DNA of 64,000 bases from Pseudomonas marvdashtae (GTDB lineage: Bacteria; Pseudomonadota; Gammaproteobacteria; Pseudomonadales; Pseudomonadaceae), in contig NZ_JABWQX020000001.1 in the NCBI RefSeq assembly GCF_014268655.2, forward strand, positions 3,688,001 to 3,752,000, given 5' to 3'. How positions within the stretch are numbered: position 1 is the first letter of the stretch; every line of letters begins with the position of its first letter. Positions 1 to 9,588 of the stretch are shown piece after piece. Made by a program: the position numbers and the translations under genes. The notes under the pieces are model-generated. The model saw only the letters and a program-made list of their open reading frames with translations. It had not been told where the DNA came from and did no database searches.

Positions 1-585
1 TAGCGCCAGTACGTGCTCGACGCGCGCCGACAGGTCGATGATTTCGAGGATTTCCTGTTTCTGCTCGATCTTGAGGGCCATGTGGGCCGCCATCGTATCG
101 ACCAGGCGTCCGGGTTCATCGATGCTGTTAAGCGACGACAGCACCTCGGCAGGCACCTTCTTGCCCAACTGCACGTACTGTTCGAACTGCGACAGCAGGC
201 TGCGGACAAACACCTCGGATTCACGCTCCGGCGCATCGACTTCATCGATCAACGAGACTTCGGCACGGCAATGACCGTCCACTTCGCTGAAACGCTCGAC
301 CGAACCACGCTGCTCGCCCTCAACCAGCACCTTAACGGTGCCGTCAGGGAGCTTGAGCAGTTGCAGGACCGTTGCAATCGTACCTACGCGATAAAGTGCC
401 TCTTCACCGGGATCGTCGTCGGCAGGATTTCTCTGAGCGATCAGAAGAATCTGCTTATCACCCGTCATCGCGGCCTCAAGGGCTTCGATGGACTTCTCGC
501 GCCCCACGAACAGCGGGATAACCATGTGCGGATACACCACGACATCGCGCAATGGCAGGAGAGGCAATTCGATGGTTGTCTTCAT
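1..585 (-). CDS. lon: ATP-dependent protease Lon, N-terminal part (runs off the left edge)
   Basis: Only the first 195 codons are present. The protein starts MKTTIELPLLPLRDVVVYP, the typical opening of the Lon substrate-binding (LAN) domain, and reads through without a stop to base 1. The AAA+ and Ser-Lys protease domains lie outside the window. Lon is a cytoplasmic ATP-dependent protease that degrades misfolded and regulatory proteins. The ATG at 583-585 is chosen because the LAN domain begins there at once. It lies downstream of clpX on the same strand, separated by a terminator, and has its own sigma-32-like promoter, so it is probably a separate heat-shock unit. Identity is confident; only the length is unknown. 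Confidence 0.95.
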   Translation of the reverse strand, partial: MKTTIELPLLPLRDVVVYPHMVIPLFVGREKSIEALEAAMTGDKQILLIAQRNPADDDPGEEALYRVGTIATVLQLLKLPDGTVKVLVEGEQRGSVERFSEVDGHCRAEVSLIDEVDAPERESEVFVRSLLSQFEQYVQLGKKVPAEVLSSLNSIDEPGRLVDTMAAHMALKIEQKQEILEIIDLSARVEHVLAL

Positions 586-640
586 GATTTCGCCTCTACG
601 GCGGCCATAAGGCCGTAAACAGATGGAAGTAAGCTTGAAA

Positions 641-675
641 CCAAGATGGGGGCAGCCTTTAAAAAAAACAAGCGC
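641..675 (-). promoter_or_regulatory. sigma-32-like heat-shock promoter of lon
   Basis: Read on the minus strand, a GCTTGTTTTT element (about 665-675) is followed after roughly 14 bases by CCCCATCTTGG (641-651). This resembles the RpoH consensus CTTGAA / CCCCAT-T and lies about 55 bases upstream of the lon ATG. Heat-shock control of lon is well known in other proteobacteria; the assignment here is by motif only. Confidence 0.55.
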
Positions 676-701
676 TAAGACACGTCTAAAACGCGCTAAT
701 A

Positions 702-733
702 GCAAAGGGGCCCGAAGGCCCCTTCTTTATTTC
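702..733 (-). terminator. intrinsic terminator after clpX
   Basis: On the minus strand GGGGCC-TTCG-GGCCCC is followed by TTT. It sits 14 bases after the clpX stop and before the lon promoter. A short T/A-rich flank also exists on the other strand, but no plus-strand gene precedes it. Confidence 0.75.
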
Positions 734-746
734 GGCACCTGGACGC

Positions 747-2030
747 TTAGGCGTCCGGTGCAGCCTTGGCAGCCGGCTCACTGTTTTCGTAGATATACAG
801 CGGCTTGGACTTGCCTTCTATGACGCTTTCGTCGATCACGACTTTACTCACCTCGGACTGCGAGGGGATTTCGTACATCGTGTCGAGCAGTACGCCTTCC
901 AGAATCGAGCGCAACCCACGGGCACCGGTCTTACGCTCCAGGGCTCGCTTGGCGACGGATTTCAGCGCGTCGGAACGGAACTCCAGGTCTACACCTTCCA
1001 TTTCGAACAGCTTGGCATACTGCTTGGTCAGGGCGTTTTTCGGCTCGGTCAGAATCTGCATCAATGCCGCTTCATCCAACTCATCCAGCGTCGCCAGGAC
1101 CGGCAGACGACCGACGAATTCCGGGATCAGACCGAACTTGACCAAATCGTCAGGCTCGACTTCACGCAGGGATTCACCCACCTTCTTGCCCTCTTCCTTG
1201 CTGCGCACTTCGGCGTTGAAACCAATGCCGCCGCGCGTAGAACGATTCTGGATGACCTTTTCGAGGCCAGAGAACGCACCACCGCAGATGAACAGGATGT
1301 TACGGGTATCGACCTGCAGGAATTCCTGCTGCGGATGCTTGCGACCACCTTGGGGTGGAACGGAAGCGACCGTGCCTTCGATCAACTTGAGCAAGGCCTG
1401 TTGCACGCCCTCGCCGGAAACATCCCGGGTGATGGACGGGTTATCGGACTTGCGGGAAATCTTGTCGATTTCATCGATGTAGACAATGCCCATCTGGGCC
1501 TTTTCCACATCGTAGTCGCATTTCTGCAACAGCTTCTGAATGATGTTCTCGACGTCCTCACCCACGTAACCCGCCTCGGTGAGGGTGGTTGCGTCGGCGA
1601 TGGTGAACGGAACGTTCAGCAAGCGCGCCAGGGTTTCGGCAAGCAGGGTCTTACCCGAGCCTGTCGGGCCGATCAGCAGGATGTTGCTCTTGCCGAGTTC
1701 GACGTCGTCGTTCTTTTTGTCACGCTGGTTCAGGCGCTTGTAGTGGTTGTACACCGCTACGGCCAGTACCTTTTTCGCGCGTTCCTGACCAATTACATAC
1801 TGGTCGAGGATGCCGCTGATTTCTTTGGGCGAAGGCAACTTATGCGCGCTGCTTTCGGCCTGGGCTTCCTGCACCTCCTCGCGGATGATGTCATTGCACA
1901 GGTCGACGCACTCGTCGCAAATGAAGACCGAGGGGCCGGCAATCAATTTGCGTACTTCATGCTGGCTTTTGCCACAGAAGGAGCAATAAAGCAGTTTGCC
2001 GTTGTCCTCGCCGTTGCGGGTGTCAGTCAT
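747..2030 (-). CDS. clpX: ClpX, ATPase subunit of the ClpXP protease
   Basis: 427 residues, the usual length. ClpX is a cytoplasmic AAA+ unfoldase that feeds substrates to ClpP. The N-terminal zinc-binding domain has Cys16, Cys19, Cys38 and Cys41. Walker A GPTGSGKT is at 121-128 and Walker B with DEID at 186-189. The start is set at the ATG of [12 protein letters not shown], which matches Pseudomonas ClpX; an upstream in-frame extension of 11 codons is not family-like. It follows clpP on the same strand with a hairpin between them, so the two genes are probably cotranscribed with partial attenuation. Confidence 0.97.
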   Translation of the reverse strand: MTDTRNGEDNGKLLYCSFCGKSQHEVRKLIAGPSVFICDECVDLCNDIIREEVQEAQAESSAHKLPSPKEISGILDQYVIGQERAKKVLAVAVYNHYKRLNQRDKKNDDVELGKSNILLIGPTGSGKTLLAETLARLLNVPFTIADATTLTEAGYVGEDVENIIQKLLQKCDYDVEKAQMGIVYIDEIDKISRKSDNPSITRDVSGEGVQQALLKLIEGTVASVPPQGGRKHPQQEFLQVDTRNILFICGGAFSGLEKVIQNRSTRGGIGFNAEVRSKEEGKKVGESLREVEPDDLVKFGLIPEFVGRLPVLATLDELDEAALMQILTEPKNALTKQYAKLFEMEGVDLEFRSDALKSVAKRALERKTGARGLRSILEGVLLDTMYEIPSQSEVSKVVIDESVIEGKSKPLYIYENSEPAAKAAPDA

Positions 2031-2076
2031 TCGATCGATCCAAATCCGATAGGCTTGCAACACAAGATGAAGGCAA

Positions 2077-2101
2077 TTGCGGGCTTTTTCAAGCCCGCAG
2101 G
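2077..2101 (-). terminator. hairpin between clpP and clpX (weak terminator or attenuator)
   Basis: GCGGGCTT-GAAA-AAGCCCGC on the minus strand, followed by AATTGCC instead of a T run. It lies in the 112-base clpP-clpX gap. It may lower readthrough or stabilise clpP mRNA rather than stop transcription. Confidence 0.4.
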
Positions 2102-2142
2102 TGATCGGACCTGCCGATCAACCTCATTTTGAGCTGCTTATT

Positions 2143-2778
2143 TTAAGCGGGGCGCTGGCTGATCACTTCATCGATCAGGCCATATTCACGTGCGGCTTCA
2201 GCGCTCATGAAATTGTCGCGATTGGTATCGCGCTCGATTTCTTCAAGCGTGCGCCCGCTGTGCTTGGCCATCAAGGTGTTGAGGCGCTCGCGAATGAAGA
2301 GGATTTCCTTGGCATGGATTTCGATATCCGATGCCTGGCCCTGGAAACCGCCCAACGGTTGGTGAATCATCACGCGGGAGTTCGGCAGGCAATAACGCTT
2401 GCCATGAGCGCCGGCGGTCAGCAAAAACGCGCCCATGCTGCACGCCTGACCGATACAGGTCGTCGAAACGTTAGGCTTGATGAACTGCATGGTGTCGTAG
2501 ATCGACATACCCGCCGTCACCGAACCGCCTGGGGAGTTGATATAGAGATGGATGTCTTTGTCCGGGTTTTCGGCTTCAAGGAACAACAGCTGCGCGCAGA
2601 TCAGGTTGGCCATGTAATCCTCTACCGGCCCCACCAAAAAGATCACTCGTTCCTTGAGCAGACGCGAATAGATGTCATAGGCACGTTCGCCACGGGCGGA
2701 CTGCTCGATAACCATCGGGACCAGGCCGCCAGCGGCTTGGATGTCAGAGCTCTGCTGATAAAAAGAATTGCGGGACAT
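2143..2778 (-). CDS. clpP: ClpP, serine protease subunit of ClpXP/ClpAP
   Basis: 211 residues with a short N-terminal propeptide, as expected for this peptidase S14 family. The catalytic triad is visible: Ser114 in the QACSMGA motif, His139 in MIHQP and Asp188 in the DTNRDNF segment. It forms the tetradecameric proteolytic chamber that ClpX loads. It is located between tig and clpX on the same strand, the conserved tig-clpP-clpX order. The ATG at 2776-2778 opens the only sensible frame. Confidence 0.97.
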   Translation of the reverse strand: MSRNSFYQQSSDIQAAGGLVPMVIEQSARGERAYDIYSRLLKERVIFLVGPVEDYMANLICAQLLFLEAENPDKDIHLYINSPGGSVTAGMSIYDTMQFIKPNVSTTCIGQACSMGAFLLTAGAHGKRYCLPNSRVMIHQPLGGFQGQASDIEIHAKEILFIRERLNTLMAKHSGRTLEEIERDTNRDNFMSAEAAREYGLIDEVISQRPA

Positions 2779-2819
2779 GTCTCGCAGTCACTCCCAAATA
2801 GTTATGTCTTGAATACGCA

Positions 2820-2843
2820 TAAGCCAGCGCGAAGGCTGGCTTA
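2820..2843 (-). terminator. hairpin between tig and clpP
   Basis: AAGCCAGC-CTTCGC-GCTGGCTT-type stem-loop in the tig-clpP gap, with no strong T run following. It is a candidate attenuator or mRNA processing element rather than a full terminator. Confidence 0.4.
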
Positions 2844-2870
2844 TGGTGTGTGTTTCTTACTGCAGAACCA

Positions 2871-4181
2871 TCAATCGGCTTGTGGAGCTTCCACCGGCTT
2901 GACCGCTTCTTCGTAAGAGACCGCTTTGTCGGTCACGCTAGCTTTCTGCAGAACAGTATCCACAACTTGTTCTTCCAGCACAACCGAACGGACTTCGTTC
3001 AGCTGCTGCTCGTTCTTGTAGTACCAGGACACCACTTGCTCAGGCTCTTGATAGGCCGAAGCCATTTCCTGGATCAGCTCGCGAACGCGCGCTTCGTCGG
3101 GCTTGAGTTCGAACTGCTTGACCACTTCGGCGACGATCAGGCCCAGCACGACGCGGCGCTTGGCTTGTTCTTCGAACAGCTCGGCCGGCAGTTGGTCAGG
3201 CTTGATGTTGCCACCGAACTGCTGAACAGCCTGTACGCGCAGACGGTTCACTTCGTTGTCCAGCAGAGCCTTTGGCACTTCGATCGGGTTGGAGGCCAGC
3301 AGACCATCCATGACCTGGTTCTTGATCTTCGACTTGATGGCCTGGCGCAGTTCACGCTCCATGTTCTTGCGAACTTCGGCGCGGAAACCTTCCAGACCGG
3401 TTTCCTTGATACCGAACTGGGCGAAGAATTCTTCGTTCAGCTCAGGCAGCTTCGGCTCGGAAACACTGTTGACGGTCACGGTGAACTCGGCGGCCTTGCC
3501 GGCCAGGTCCAGGTTCTGGTAGTCCTCTGGGAAGGTCAGGTTCAGCACGCGTTCTTCACCGGCCTTGGCGCCAACCAGGCCATCTTCGAAACCAGGAATC
3601 ATGCGACCGGAGCCCAGCACCAGCTGGGTAGCCTTGGCGGAACCGCCGGCGAACACTTCACCGTCGACCTTGCCGACGAAATCGATGTTCAACTGGTCTT
3701 CGTTCTGGGCGGCACGATCGGTCGCCTCGAAACGGGTGTTCTGCTTGCGCAGGATGTCGAGCATCTTGTCCAGGTCGGCGTCCGAAACGTCAGCGCTCAG
3801 GCGCTCGACAGCAATGGACTCAAAACCGGCAACGGTGAACTCCGGGAACACTTCGAACGTGGCGACGAACTCGAGGTCCTTGCCTTTTTCCAGCACTTTA
3901 GGCTCGACGGAAGGAGCGCCAGCCGGATTCAGCTTCTGCTCGACGACAGCTTCGTAGAACGAAGACTGGATCACGTCGCCCACGGCTTCCTGGCGCGCAT
4001 CAGCTTCGTAGCGCTGGCGGATTACGCTCATTGGCACTTTGCCTGGGCGGAAACCTGGGATTTTGGCCTTTTGGGCAGTCTGCTGCAGACGCTTGTTGAC
4101 CTGAGTCTCGATGCGCTCAGCCGGCACGGTGATGCTCATGCGGCGCTCAAGAGCAGAAGTATTTTCAACAGAAACTTGCAT
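2871..4181 (-). CDS. tig: trigger factor, ribosome-associated chaperone and PPIase
   Basis: 436 residues. Trigger factor binds nascent chains at the ribosome exit tunnel. The start [15 protein letters not shown] is the conserved N-terminus of the ribosome-binding domain, which includes the loop with GFRPGKVPM around residues 44-52. It is followed by a central FKBP-type PPIase domain and a long helical C-terminal arm. An in-frame 21-codon upstream extension is rejected because the domain begins at this ATG. It is the first gene of the tig-clpP-clpX set. Confidence 0.97.
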   Translation of the reverse strand: MQVSVENTSALERRMSITVPAERIETQVNKRLQQTAQKAKIPGFRPGKVPMSVIRQRYEADARQEAVGDVIQSSFYEAVVEQKLNPAGAPSVEPKVLEKGKDLEFVATFEVFPEFTVAGFESIAVERLSADVSDADLDKMLDILRKQNTRFEATDRAAQNEDQLNIDFVGKVDGEVFAGGSAKATQLVLGSGRMIPGFEDGLVGAKAGEERVLNLTFPEDYQNLDLAGKAAEFTVTVNSVSEPKLPELNEEFFAQFGIKETGLEGFRAEVRKNMERELRQAIKSKIKNQVMDGLLASNPIEVPKALLDNEVNRLRVQAVQQFGGNIKPDQLPAELFEEQAKRRVVLGLIVAEVVKQFELKPDEARVRELIQEMASAYQEPEQVVSWYYKNEQQLNEVRSVVLEEQVVDTVLQKASVTDKAVSYEEAVKPVEAPQAD

Positions 4182-4540
4182 GGATATTCCTCGTTGCACA
4201 GACGTTGGCCGGGCGTTTCCGACCCCAGAATCAAGGGCATGCATTCTAGTAGGTCAAACTCAAGAAGTCACCCTACTGAAAACGCGCAGGAAACAGGCGC
4301 CGAATTTAGAAGCGGGACAATGCGTCATGCCCCGCCCGGTTTGCAAATACAGTCGGTCATTGCCAGGGCTCTGGGTAGCACTTCTATATATAGAAGCACC
4401 GTTTCCCTTCTACCCCGGCATACGGCTCGCGCTGGAAGACCGACGGAAAGTCGAGCATCATCACGAAACACATTTGCGACGAATCGCATGCTTCACACTC
4501 GCGCCAGAACCAGGCCGAGGCGTATACACGATCCTTGAAA
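4182..4540. other. non-coding gap between tig and the tRNA cluster
   Basis: About 360 bases without a credible gene. It must hold the tig promoter. It contains a perfect 16-base palindrome, CTTCTATATATAGAAG, at 4381-4396, about 200 bases upstream of tig. Nothing else recognisable was seen. Confidence 0.5.
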
Positions 4541-4580
4541 ACAAAAACGGCGCAGCCCTTTTCAGGTTCTGCGCCGTTCT
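4541..4580 (-). terminator. terminator of the tRNA operon
   Basis: On the minus strand ACGGCGCAG...CTGCGCCGT is followed by TTTTGTTTT, an ideal intrinsic terminator about 25 bases past the end of tRNA-Leu. Confidence 0.85.
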
Positions 4581-4604
4581 CTGCTAATTAAATAGCGACT
4601 TGTA

Positions 4605-4689
4605 TGGTGCGGACGGAGAGACTCGAACTCTCACACCTTGCGGCGCTGGAACCTAAATCCAGTGTGTCTACCAATTCCACCACATCCGC
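4605..4689 (-). tRNA. tRNA-Leu (anticodon UAG)
   Basis: 85-base class II tRNA with encoded CCA. The acceptor stem GCGGATG pairs with CGTCCGC, the anticodon loop TTTAGGT gives UAG, and the variable arm is long as in Leu tRNAs. Confidence 0.95.
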
Positions 4690-4747
4690 GTATCAAGCTT
4701 TTAAAGCAAAGGCGCCAGACTATTAAATCTGGCGCCTCTCTAGAATA

Positions 4748-4823
4748 TGGGGTGGACGATGGGGATCGAACCCACGACAACGGGAGTCACAATCCCGTGC
4801 TCTACCAACTGAGCTACGCCCAC
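4748..4823 (-). tRNA. tRNA-His (anticodon GUG)
   Basis: Cloverleaf with acceptor GTGGGCG, anticodon stem CGGGA/TCCCG and loop TTGTGAC giving GUG. The 3' CCA is encoded. A G precedes position 1, as tRNA-His requires a G-1. Confidence 0.95.
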
Positions 4824-4864
4824 CATATTGCCTTGTAGCGTTACTTGTGCCAAAGCTGCCTAAT

Positions 4865-4941
4865 TGGCGCACCCGGCAGGACTCGAACCTGCGACCATCC
4901 GCTTAGAAGGCGGATGCTCTATCCAGCTGAGCTACGGGCGC
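4865..4941 (-). tRNA. tRNA-Arg (anticodon UCU)
   Basis: 77-base tRNA with encoded CCA. Acceptor GCGCCCG pairs with CGGGTGC, and the anticodon stem TCCGC/GCGGA with loop CTTCTAA gives UCU. It is first in the Arg-His-Leu operon. Confidence 0.95.
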
Positions 4942-5064
4942 CTTTTTAATCTGTATTCTTGGACGATTACAAACTAAGTGCTTTCAGTTTCGCTGAATTG
5001 TAACAACCAACTCCGCTCGACCTTCTTAACCAGTGCTAGGCTGTGCCCGACAAGTGCGACGAAT

Positions 5065-5091
5065 GTTATAGACGGCCCGATAGGTCGTCAA
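5065..5091 (-). promoter_or_regulatory. probable sigma-70 promoter of the tRNA operon
   Basis: On the minus strand TTGACG and TATAAC are separated by 15 bases, upstream of tRNA-Arg. The -35 is near consensus but the spacing is one to two bases short. Placement is by motif only. Confidence 0.5.
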
Positions 5092-5222
5092 CTCTTTTTT
5101 AAAAAAAATTCATTTAATTAAAGGAGTTAGGGGAATTTGCAGACCAAGCGCCTTTGCCCTCACGCCTCGGCATGCGAGAATGCGTTCTCTTTTTTTCCCC
5201 TCTCGATGGTTAACCACGCGCA

Positions 5223-6077
5223 ATGACTGCACAACTTATCGACGGCAAATCGATCGCCGCCAGCCTGCGCCAGCAGATCGCCCAACGAGTCACCGAGCGC
5301 CGCCAACAGGGCCTGCGCACGCCCGGCCTTGCGGTGATCCTGGTCGGCAGCGATCCTGCCTCTCAGGTTTATGTCTCGCACAAGCGTAAAGACTGTGAGG
5401 AGGTCGGCTTCCTTTCCCAGGCCTACGACCTGCCTTGCGAAACCACCCAGCAAGCGCTGGCCGAGTTGATCGACCGCCTCAATGACGATCCGAACATCGA
5501 CGGCGTGCTGCTCCAGTTGCCCCTGCCCGAGCACCTCGATGCCTCGAAACTGCTGGAGCGTATCCGCCCGGACAAAGACGTCGACGGTTTCCATCCTTAT
5601 AACGTCGGTCGCCTCGCCCAACGCATTCCATTGCTGCGCCCCTGCACGCCCAAGGGCATCATGACCTTGCTGGAAAGCACCGGCGTGGACCTTTACGGAC
5701 TCGATGCCGTGGTAGTGGGCGCCTCCAACATCGTCGGCCGCCCGATGGCCATGGAGTTGCTGCTGGCCGGTTGCACCGTCACCGTGACCCATCGTTTCAC
5801 CAAAGACCTGGCGGGGCACGTCGGCCGCGCCGACCTGGTGGTCGTCGCCGCCGGTAAGCCTGGCCTGGTCCGGGGCGAGTGGATCAAGGAAGGCGCCATC
5901 GTCATCGACGTGGGCATCAATCGCCAGGACGATGGCAAGCTGGTGGGCGACGTGGTCTATGAGACCGCCCTGCCCCGCGCCGGCTGGATCACTCCGGTAC
6001 CCGGCGGAGTGGGACCGATGACCCGCGCCTGCCTGTTGGAGAACACACTTTATGCAGCCGAGACGCTGCATAGCTGA
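5223..6077 (+). CDS. folD: FolD, methylenetetrahydrofolate dehydrogenase / methenyl-THF cyclohydrolase
   Basis: 284 residues, standard length. This bifunctional cytosolic enzyme interconverts 5,10-methylene-THF and 10-formyl-THF with NADP. The sequence shows the [13 protein letters not shown] segment carrying the active-site Tyr and Lys, the QLPLPEH signature around 100, the [11 protein letters not shown] dinucleotide-binding motif near 165, and the C-terminal [10 protein letters not shown] signature. It is divergent from the tRNA operon, leaving 281 bases for both promoters. Confidence 0.97.
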   Translation: MTAQLIDGKSIAASLRQQIAQRVTERRQQGLRTPGLAVILVGSDPASQVYVSHKRKDCEEVGFLSQAYDLPCETTQQALAELIDRLNDDPNIDGVLLQLPLPEHLDASKLLERIRPDKDVDGFHPYNVGRLAQRIPLLRPCTPKGIMTLLESTGVDLYGLDAVVVGASNIVGRPMAMELLLAGCTVTVTHRFTKDLAGHVGRADLVVVAAGKPGLVRGEWIKEGAIVIDVGINRQDDGKLVGDVVYETALPRAGWITPVPGGVGPMTRACLLENTLYAAETLHS

Positions 6078-6355
6078 CAGACGGGACGATCAGCCCAATC
6101 CCGTGGAGCGAGCCTCTTCGCTCCGCGGTATCCCGATCGCCGGATCCTGCTCCGCCAAGCAGCAAATTCTCTATCTCCCCAAATTACAAATTTTTCAGAT
6201 TCGATTCGCCAGAATCGCCCTTCATTAAACTTTATTTATTCACGGGTCCCGGTGGCACAGGCATATAGCGCTGTCCTCGCCCATACTCATAAAATGCGGC
6301 GCTCCTTAACAAGCCGCTGTTCAACGGCATCTTCAACTCTATCGAGTCTACTCGC

Positions 6356-7294
6356 GTGAAAATTCGTCTTTCGGTCATTAGCCTGCTTTTCGTCTTCACG
6401 GGCACTCTCATCACGCAAAACGTCAGCGCGCAGGAAACCATTGCGGCTCCCCGAGACACCTCGAAATTGCAAGTCGCCTCCGGCAGCGCAATCCTCCTGG
6501 ATCTACAGACAGATAAAGTCGTCTACTCGAGCAATCCGGACGTCGTGGTGCCGATTGCTTCGGTGACCAAATTGATGACTGGCCTGATTGTCCTGGACGC
6601 CAAGCAGAACCTGGACGAATACATCTCGATGACCATCGCCAACACGCCAGAAATGAAGGGCGTGTTCTCCCGGGTCAAGCTCAACAGCGAACTGTCACGC
6701 CGAGACGTGCTGCTGATTGCGCTGATGTCCTCGGAAAACCGCGCCGCCGCCAGTCTCGCCCATCACTATCCCGGCGGTTACGCGGCGTTCATTGCGGCGA
6801 TGAACGCCAAGGCCAAGGCGCTGGGCATGACCAGCACCCATTATGTCGAGCCCACCGGCCTGTCTACCCAAAACGTATCGACCGCCCGTGACCTGACGAA
6901 ACTGTTGATCGCTGCGCGCAAATACCCGTTGCTGAGCGAATTGAGCACCACCAAGGAAAAGACCGTGACGTTCCGCAAGCCGGTCTACAGCCTCGGCTTT
7001 CGCAACACTGACCACCTGGTCCACAAGGCCAACTGGGACATTCAACTGACCAAGACCGGCTTCACCAACCAGGCCGGTCATTGCCTGGTACTGGTCACGA
7101 AAATGGGTAATCGCCCGATGGCATTGGTCATTCTTGACGCCTTCGGCAAATACACCCATTTTGCCGATGCAAGCCGCATCCGCAGTTGGGTCGAGACAGG
7201 CAAAAGCGCCAGCGTCCCGGCCGTGGCCCTTCAATACAAAGCCGCGAAGAATCTCAAGAGCCGCCAAAGCGGTGTGGTTGAAGCATCCAAGTAG
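6356..7294 (+). CDS. pbpG: D-alanyl-D-alanine endopeptidase (PBP7/8 type)
   Basis: 312 residues starting with GTG. A Sec signal peptide with a likely cut after VSA (residue 25) sends it to the periplasm, where PBP7-type enzymes cleave D-Ala-meso-DAP cross-links in peptidoglycan. The three penicillin-binding motifs are present: S69-V-T-K72, S126-E-N128 and K233-T-G. The length and the lack of a C-terminal membrane anchor favour the endopeptidase over PBP5-type carboxypeptidases. It is a single gene ended by a terminator. Confidence 0.92.
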   Translation: MKIRLSVISLLFVFTGTLITQNVSAQETIAAPRDTSKLQVASGSAILLDLQTDKVVYSSNPDVVVPIASVTKLMTGLIVLDAKQNLDEYISMTIANTPEMKGVFSRVKLNSELSRRDVLLIALMSSENRAAASLAHHYPGGYAAFIAAMNAKAKALGMTSTHYVEPTGLSTQNVSTARDLTKLLIAARKYPLLSELSTTKEKTVTFRKPVYSLGFRNTDHLVHKANWDIQLTKTGFTNQAGHCLVLVTKMGNRPMALVILDAFGKYTHFADASRIRSWVETGKSASVPAVALQYKAAKNLKSRQSGVVEASK

Positions 7295-7330
7295 CGTGGC
7301 GTAACAATCCTTAAGCCTGAGAGAAATAGC

Positions 7331-7368
7331 CCCGAGCAAATAGCCCCGACGTGTCGGGGCTATTTTCA
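7331..7368. terminator. bidirectional terminator between pbpG and a small minus-strand gene
   Basis: TAGCCCCGAC-GTGTCGGGGCTATTTTC hairpin at 7341-7367. The 10-base ATAGCCCCGA segment is duplicated just upstream. It serves pbpG and probably the convergent 69-residue gene. Confidence 0.8.
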
Positions 7369-7369
7369 T

Positions 7370-7579
7370 TCAGGGCTTGAGATCTCCCAAAGGATCGTAA
7401 GGCCTGGAAGAAGGTGCATCCTGCGAATCCTTCTCGTCGTCCCGGGGCGCCTTCGCCGGACCTATCGGATCGACCTGAGGATCGTCGAGATCCGGCGAGT
7501 CCGGATCGAAACCCAAATCATCATTACCAGACGAATGCTCGGACGAATGTGGCCCCGAAGGTGTTTTCGACTGTGCCAT
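7370..7579 (-). CDS. small acidic disordered protein, unknown function
   Basis: 69 residues, rich in Asp, Pro and Ser, with no predicted fold, membrane segment or signal. Repeated D-P motifs (GFDPDSPDLDDPQVDP) suggest an intrinsically disordered cytoplasmic protein. A strong ribosome site (AAGGAGG, 6 bases before the ATG) and a clean terminator after it argue that it is real. No family is recognised. Confidence 0.65.
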   Translation of the reverse strand: MAQSKTPSGPHSSEHSSGNDDLGFDPDSPDLDDPQVDPIGPAKAPRDDEKDSQDAPSSRPYDPLGDLKP

Positions 7580-7678
7580 AGCTGCCTCCTTGAATCATGG
7601 CCCGGAGTTTCCAGGCCCTGACGATAAGAACCCGAGGCATGCCAGGTTGTGCCCGACAGGTGACGAACGGGGATCGCA

Positions 7679-8356
7679 TTAGTGTGCAGCGTCCAGCGCC
7701 TTGGTCGCCCGCGCCGCTGCCTGCTCCTGCCCTGCCCCGGCCAATTGCTCGGCGGCTTTCAACCAGCGTTGCGAATCAACATTGGCAGGAAGTTGCGTAG
7801 GCTTCTGGATCAGTACTGCCCAGCCCCCAGCACCTTTAAAAGCCGACTCGAATGCATCGAAGCTCATCAATGAGCGTCGATTCATTCCAGAGCGCAGCAA
7901 CACCGTGCGTTTCTGCCGGTTATAACCCGCGAGGATCGCGTAGCGCGGCTCGGACCAGAACGCCGAACCCTTGGTGTAGCGCAGCAATACCGGATAGCCC
8001 GCCGCCACCTGTTCGAGCAATGCGGCAAGTTGGCCATTGAGGGGGTACACCACCAGCCCGTATTCACGCGCCAGGGTTTGCAGGTTCTGCTGCAAACGAG
8101 CCTCGCCACCGGGCAGGTGCAGAGGTTTCTCCAGCAGCCCGGGCGTGATTACCGTTCCCTGCAAGGTCAACAGGGCCGCCATCGATTGCGGCGCGCCCTG
8201 GTGCGTTTCACCGCGAAAGAATGGCACGCTGTTGAGCTCCACCCGCTCGGGCAGGCGCTTGATCTGCGGCGACACGCTGCCGGCGCACCCCGCCAGGGCG
8301 GCGAGGCAGGACAACGCCAATACCAGTGATCGAAAAGATGAAATTACTGGCGACAT
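7679..8356 (-). CDS. lipoprotein of the C39-like (PA2778-type) peptidase family, active site lost
   Basis: 225 residues. The signal peptide ends in lipobox LAGC (Cys24), so it is a membrane lipoprotein. The body resembles C39-like cysteine peptidases of the PA2778 group: family members usually read FFxQxxxQCGPAALA and later HYAVVxGY. Here the equivalents are PFFRGETHQGAPQSMA and RYAILAGY, so the catalytic Cys is Gly54 and the His is Arg. It is therefore probably a non-enzymatic binding protein. A TPR-like tail seen in longer relatives is mostly absent. The usual small partner gene is not adjacent. Family assignment is moderate; loss of the residues is read directly. Confidence 0.65.
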   Translation of the reverse strand: MSPVISSFRSLVLALSCLAALAGCAGSVSPQIKRLPERVELNSVPFFRGETHQGAPQSMAALLTLQGTVITPGLLEKPLHLPGGEARLQQNLQTLAREYGLVVYPLNGQLAALLEQVAAGYPVLLRYTKGSAFWSEPRYAILAGYNRQKRTVLLRSGMNRRSLMSFDAFESAFKGAGGWAVLIQKPTQLPANVDSQRWLKAAEQLAGAGQEQAAARATKALDAAH

Positions 8357-8581
8357 GATGACTCTCTTGTTCAGGCAGACCCGGCATTCGAGCCGGGCGT
8401 GGGCCGACGATCATAAGGCGCGCATCGGCCCGGGTATAGCCATAAGCAACAGTTTCACAACCGCGATAGAACGAACCGATCCGTCGCCGCGCACCACGAA
8501 TCGACTGCTCGTAACACTTGAGCGACTAGACTGTCCATTGTAGAGAGTGCATTGCCCGGTTCCGGGCAGAAGGAGGCGCAG

Positions 8582-8746
8582 ATGAGCCTGATGATGACTG
8601 TTCTGATGCTGATATTCGGCTGGCTGAGCGTAGCGGCGGCCATGTTGTGGGGCGTGCTGCGGATCGCCCGGCGCCACCACCCCGCGCCGCAGCCACAAGC
8701 GCAACAGAACCCGAAAGCCGCCGGCCGCCACGCCACCGCGCACTGA
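8582..8746 (+). CDS. small single-pass membrane protein, unknown function
   Basis: 54 residues starting MSLMMTVLMLIF, with one hydrophobic helix at about 2-27 followed by a basic, Gln/Pro/His-rich tail. An AGAAGGAGG ribosome site lies 5 bases before the ATG at 8582, which decides this start over one 10 codons upstream. It is followed directly by a strong bidirectional terminator. No family is recognised. Confidence 0.6.
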   Translation: MSLMMTVLMLIFGWLSVAAAMLWGVLRIARRHHPAPQPQAQQNPKAAGRHATAH

Positions 8747-8762
8747 CCTTTACGTCGTCCAT

Positions 8763-8806
8763 AAAAAAGCCGCCCGGGACCTTCGACCCGGGCGGCTTTT
8801 ATCTAT
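8763..8806. terminator. bidirectional terminator
   Basis: AAAAAAGCCGCCCGGG-ACCTTCGA-CCCGGGCGGCTTTTAT. Long GC stem with A and T runs on both sides, between the 54-residue gene and convergent terC. Confidence 0.9.
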
Positions 8807-8811
8807 CTCGC

Positions 8812-9561
8812 TCAGGCTTGCTCGAGGGCCTTCTTTTCCCTGGCCCGACGAGACAGCATGTTCAACACCTCGATCGCTGCCGAGAAGGCCATGGCCGCGT
8901 AGATGTAGCCCTTGGGCACGTGGGCACCGAAGCCTTCGGCAATCAGCGTCATGCCGATCATGATCAAGAAGCCCAGGGCAAGCATGACCACGGTAGGGTT
9001 GTCGTTGATGAATTTCGCCAGTGGCTCGGCGGCCAGCAGCATCACCAGGACCGAAACCACCACGGCGATGATCATGATCGGCAAGTGTTCGGTCATGCCC
9101 ACCGCCGTAATGATGCTGTCGATGGAGAACACCAGGTCGAGCATCAGGATCTGACCGATCGCGGCGGCAAACCCAAGGGTCACGCCGGACGTAGCGGACT
9201 TCGGATCATCCGGTGCCGGATCCATGCTGTGGTGGATCTCAGTGGTGGCCTTCCACAGCAGGAACAGGCCGCCCGCGATCAGGATCATGTCCTTCCAGGA
9301 AAATGCCTGGCCGAGGATCTCGATGACCGGTTCGGTCAACTGCACGATGAAGGCGATGGTGCTCAACAAGCCCAGGCGCAGGATCAACGCCATGCCGATA
9401 CCGATCCGCCGAGCCCTGGCCCGATGTTGTTCGGGCAGCTTGTTGGTCAGAATCGAAATGAAGATCAGGTTATCGATGCCGAGCACGATTTCCATGACGA
9501 CCAGGGTTGCCAAGGCAATCCAGGCGGTTGGGCTGGCGGCGAGCTGTAACAGATAATCCAT
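8812..9561 (-). CDS. TerC-family integral membrane protein
   Basis: 249 residues with about seven membrane helices. The two paired TerC motifs, [11 protein letters not shown] near residue 24 and [14 protein letters not shown] near 141, carry the acidic residues thought to bind metal. TerC-family proteins act in tellurite resistance or export metals, including Mn for exoenzyme metalation; the substrate cannot be read here. No ter cluster surrounds it, so a housekeeping metal role is more likely than tellurite resistance. It is downstream of the lipoprotein gene at 9589 with a 27-base gap and may share its transcript. Confidence 0.88.
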   Translation of the reverse strand: MDYLLQLAASPTAWIALATLVVMEIVLGIDNLIFISILTNKLPEQHRARARRIGIGMALILRLGLLSTIAFIVQLTEPVIEILGQAFSWKDMILIAGGLFLLWKATTEIHHSMDPAPDDPKSATSGVTLGFAAAIGQILMLDLVFSIDSIITAVGMTEHLPIMIIAVVVSVLVMLLAAEPLAKFINDNPTVVMLALGFLIMIGMTLIAEGFGAHVPKGYIYAAMAFSAAIEVLNMLSRRAREKKALEQA

Positions 9562-9588
9562 GGGTCAGTCCTGACTCGATAAGACGGG

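Noticed and set aside
4381..4396. Perfect palindrome CTTCTATATATAGAAG upstream of tig
   Set aside because: AT-only core and no known regulator; too common by chance in a promoter region to call an operator.
2850..4538. 562-codon plus-strand frame across tig
   Set aside because: Antisense to trigger factor; low-complexity His/Gln-rich product and no start signal.
4605..4941. tRNA cluster as an integration site
   Set aside because: No integrase, no repeated tRNA 3' end and no foreign genes adjoin it.
6101..6127. GC hairpin after folD
   Set aside because: Stem CGTGGAGCGA/TCGCTCCGCG lacks a following T run, so it was not called a terminator.
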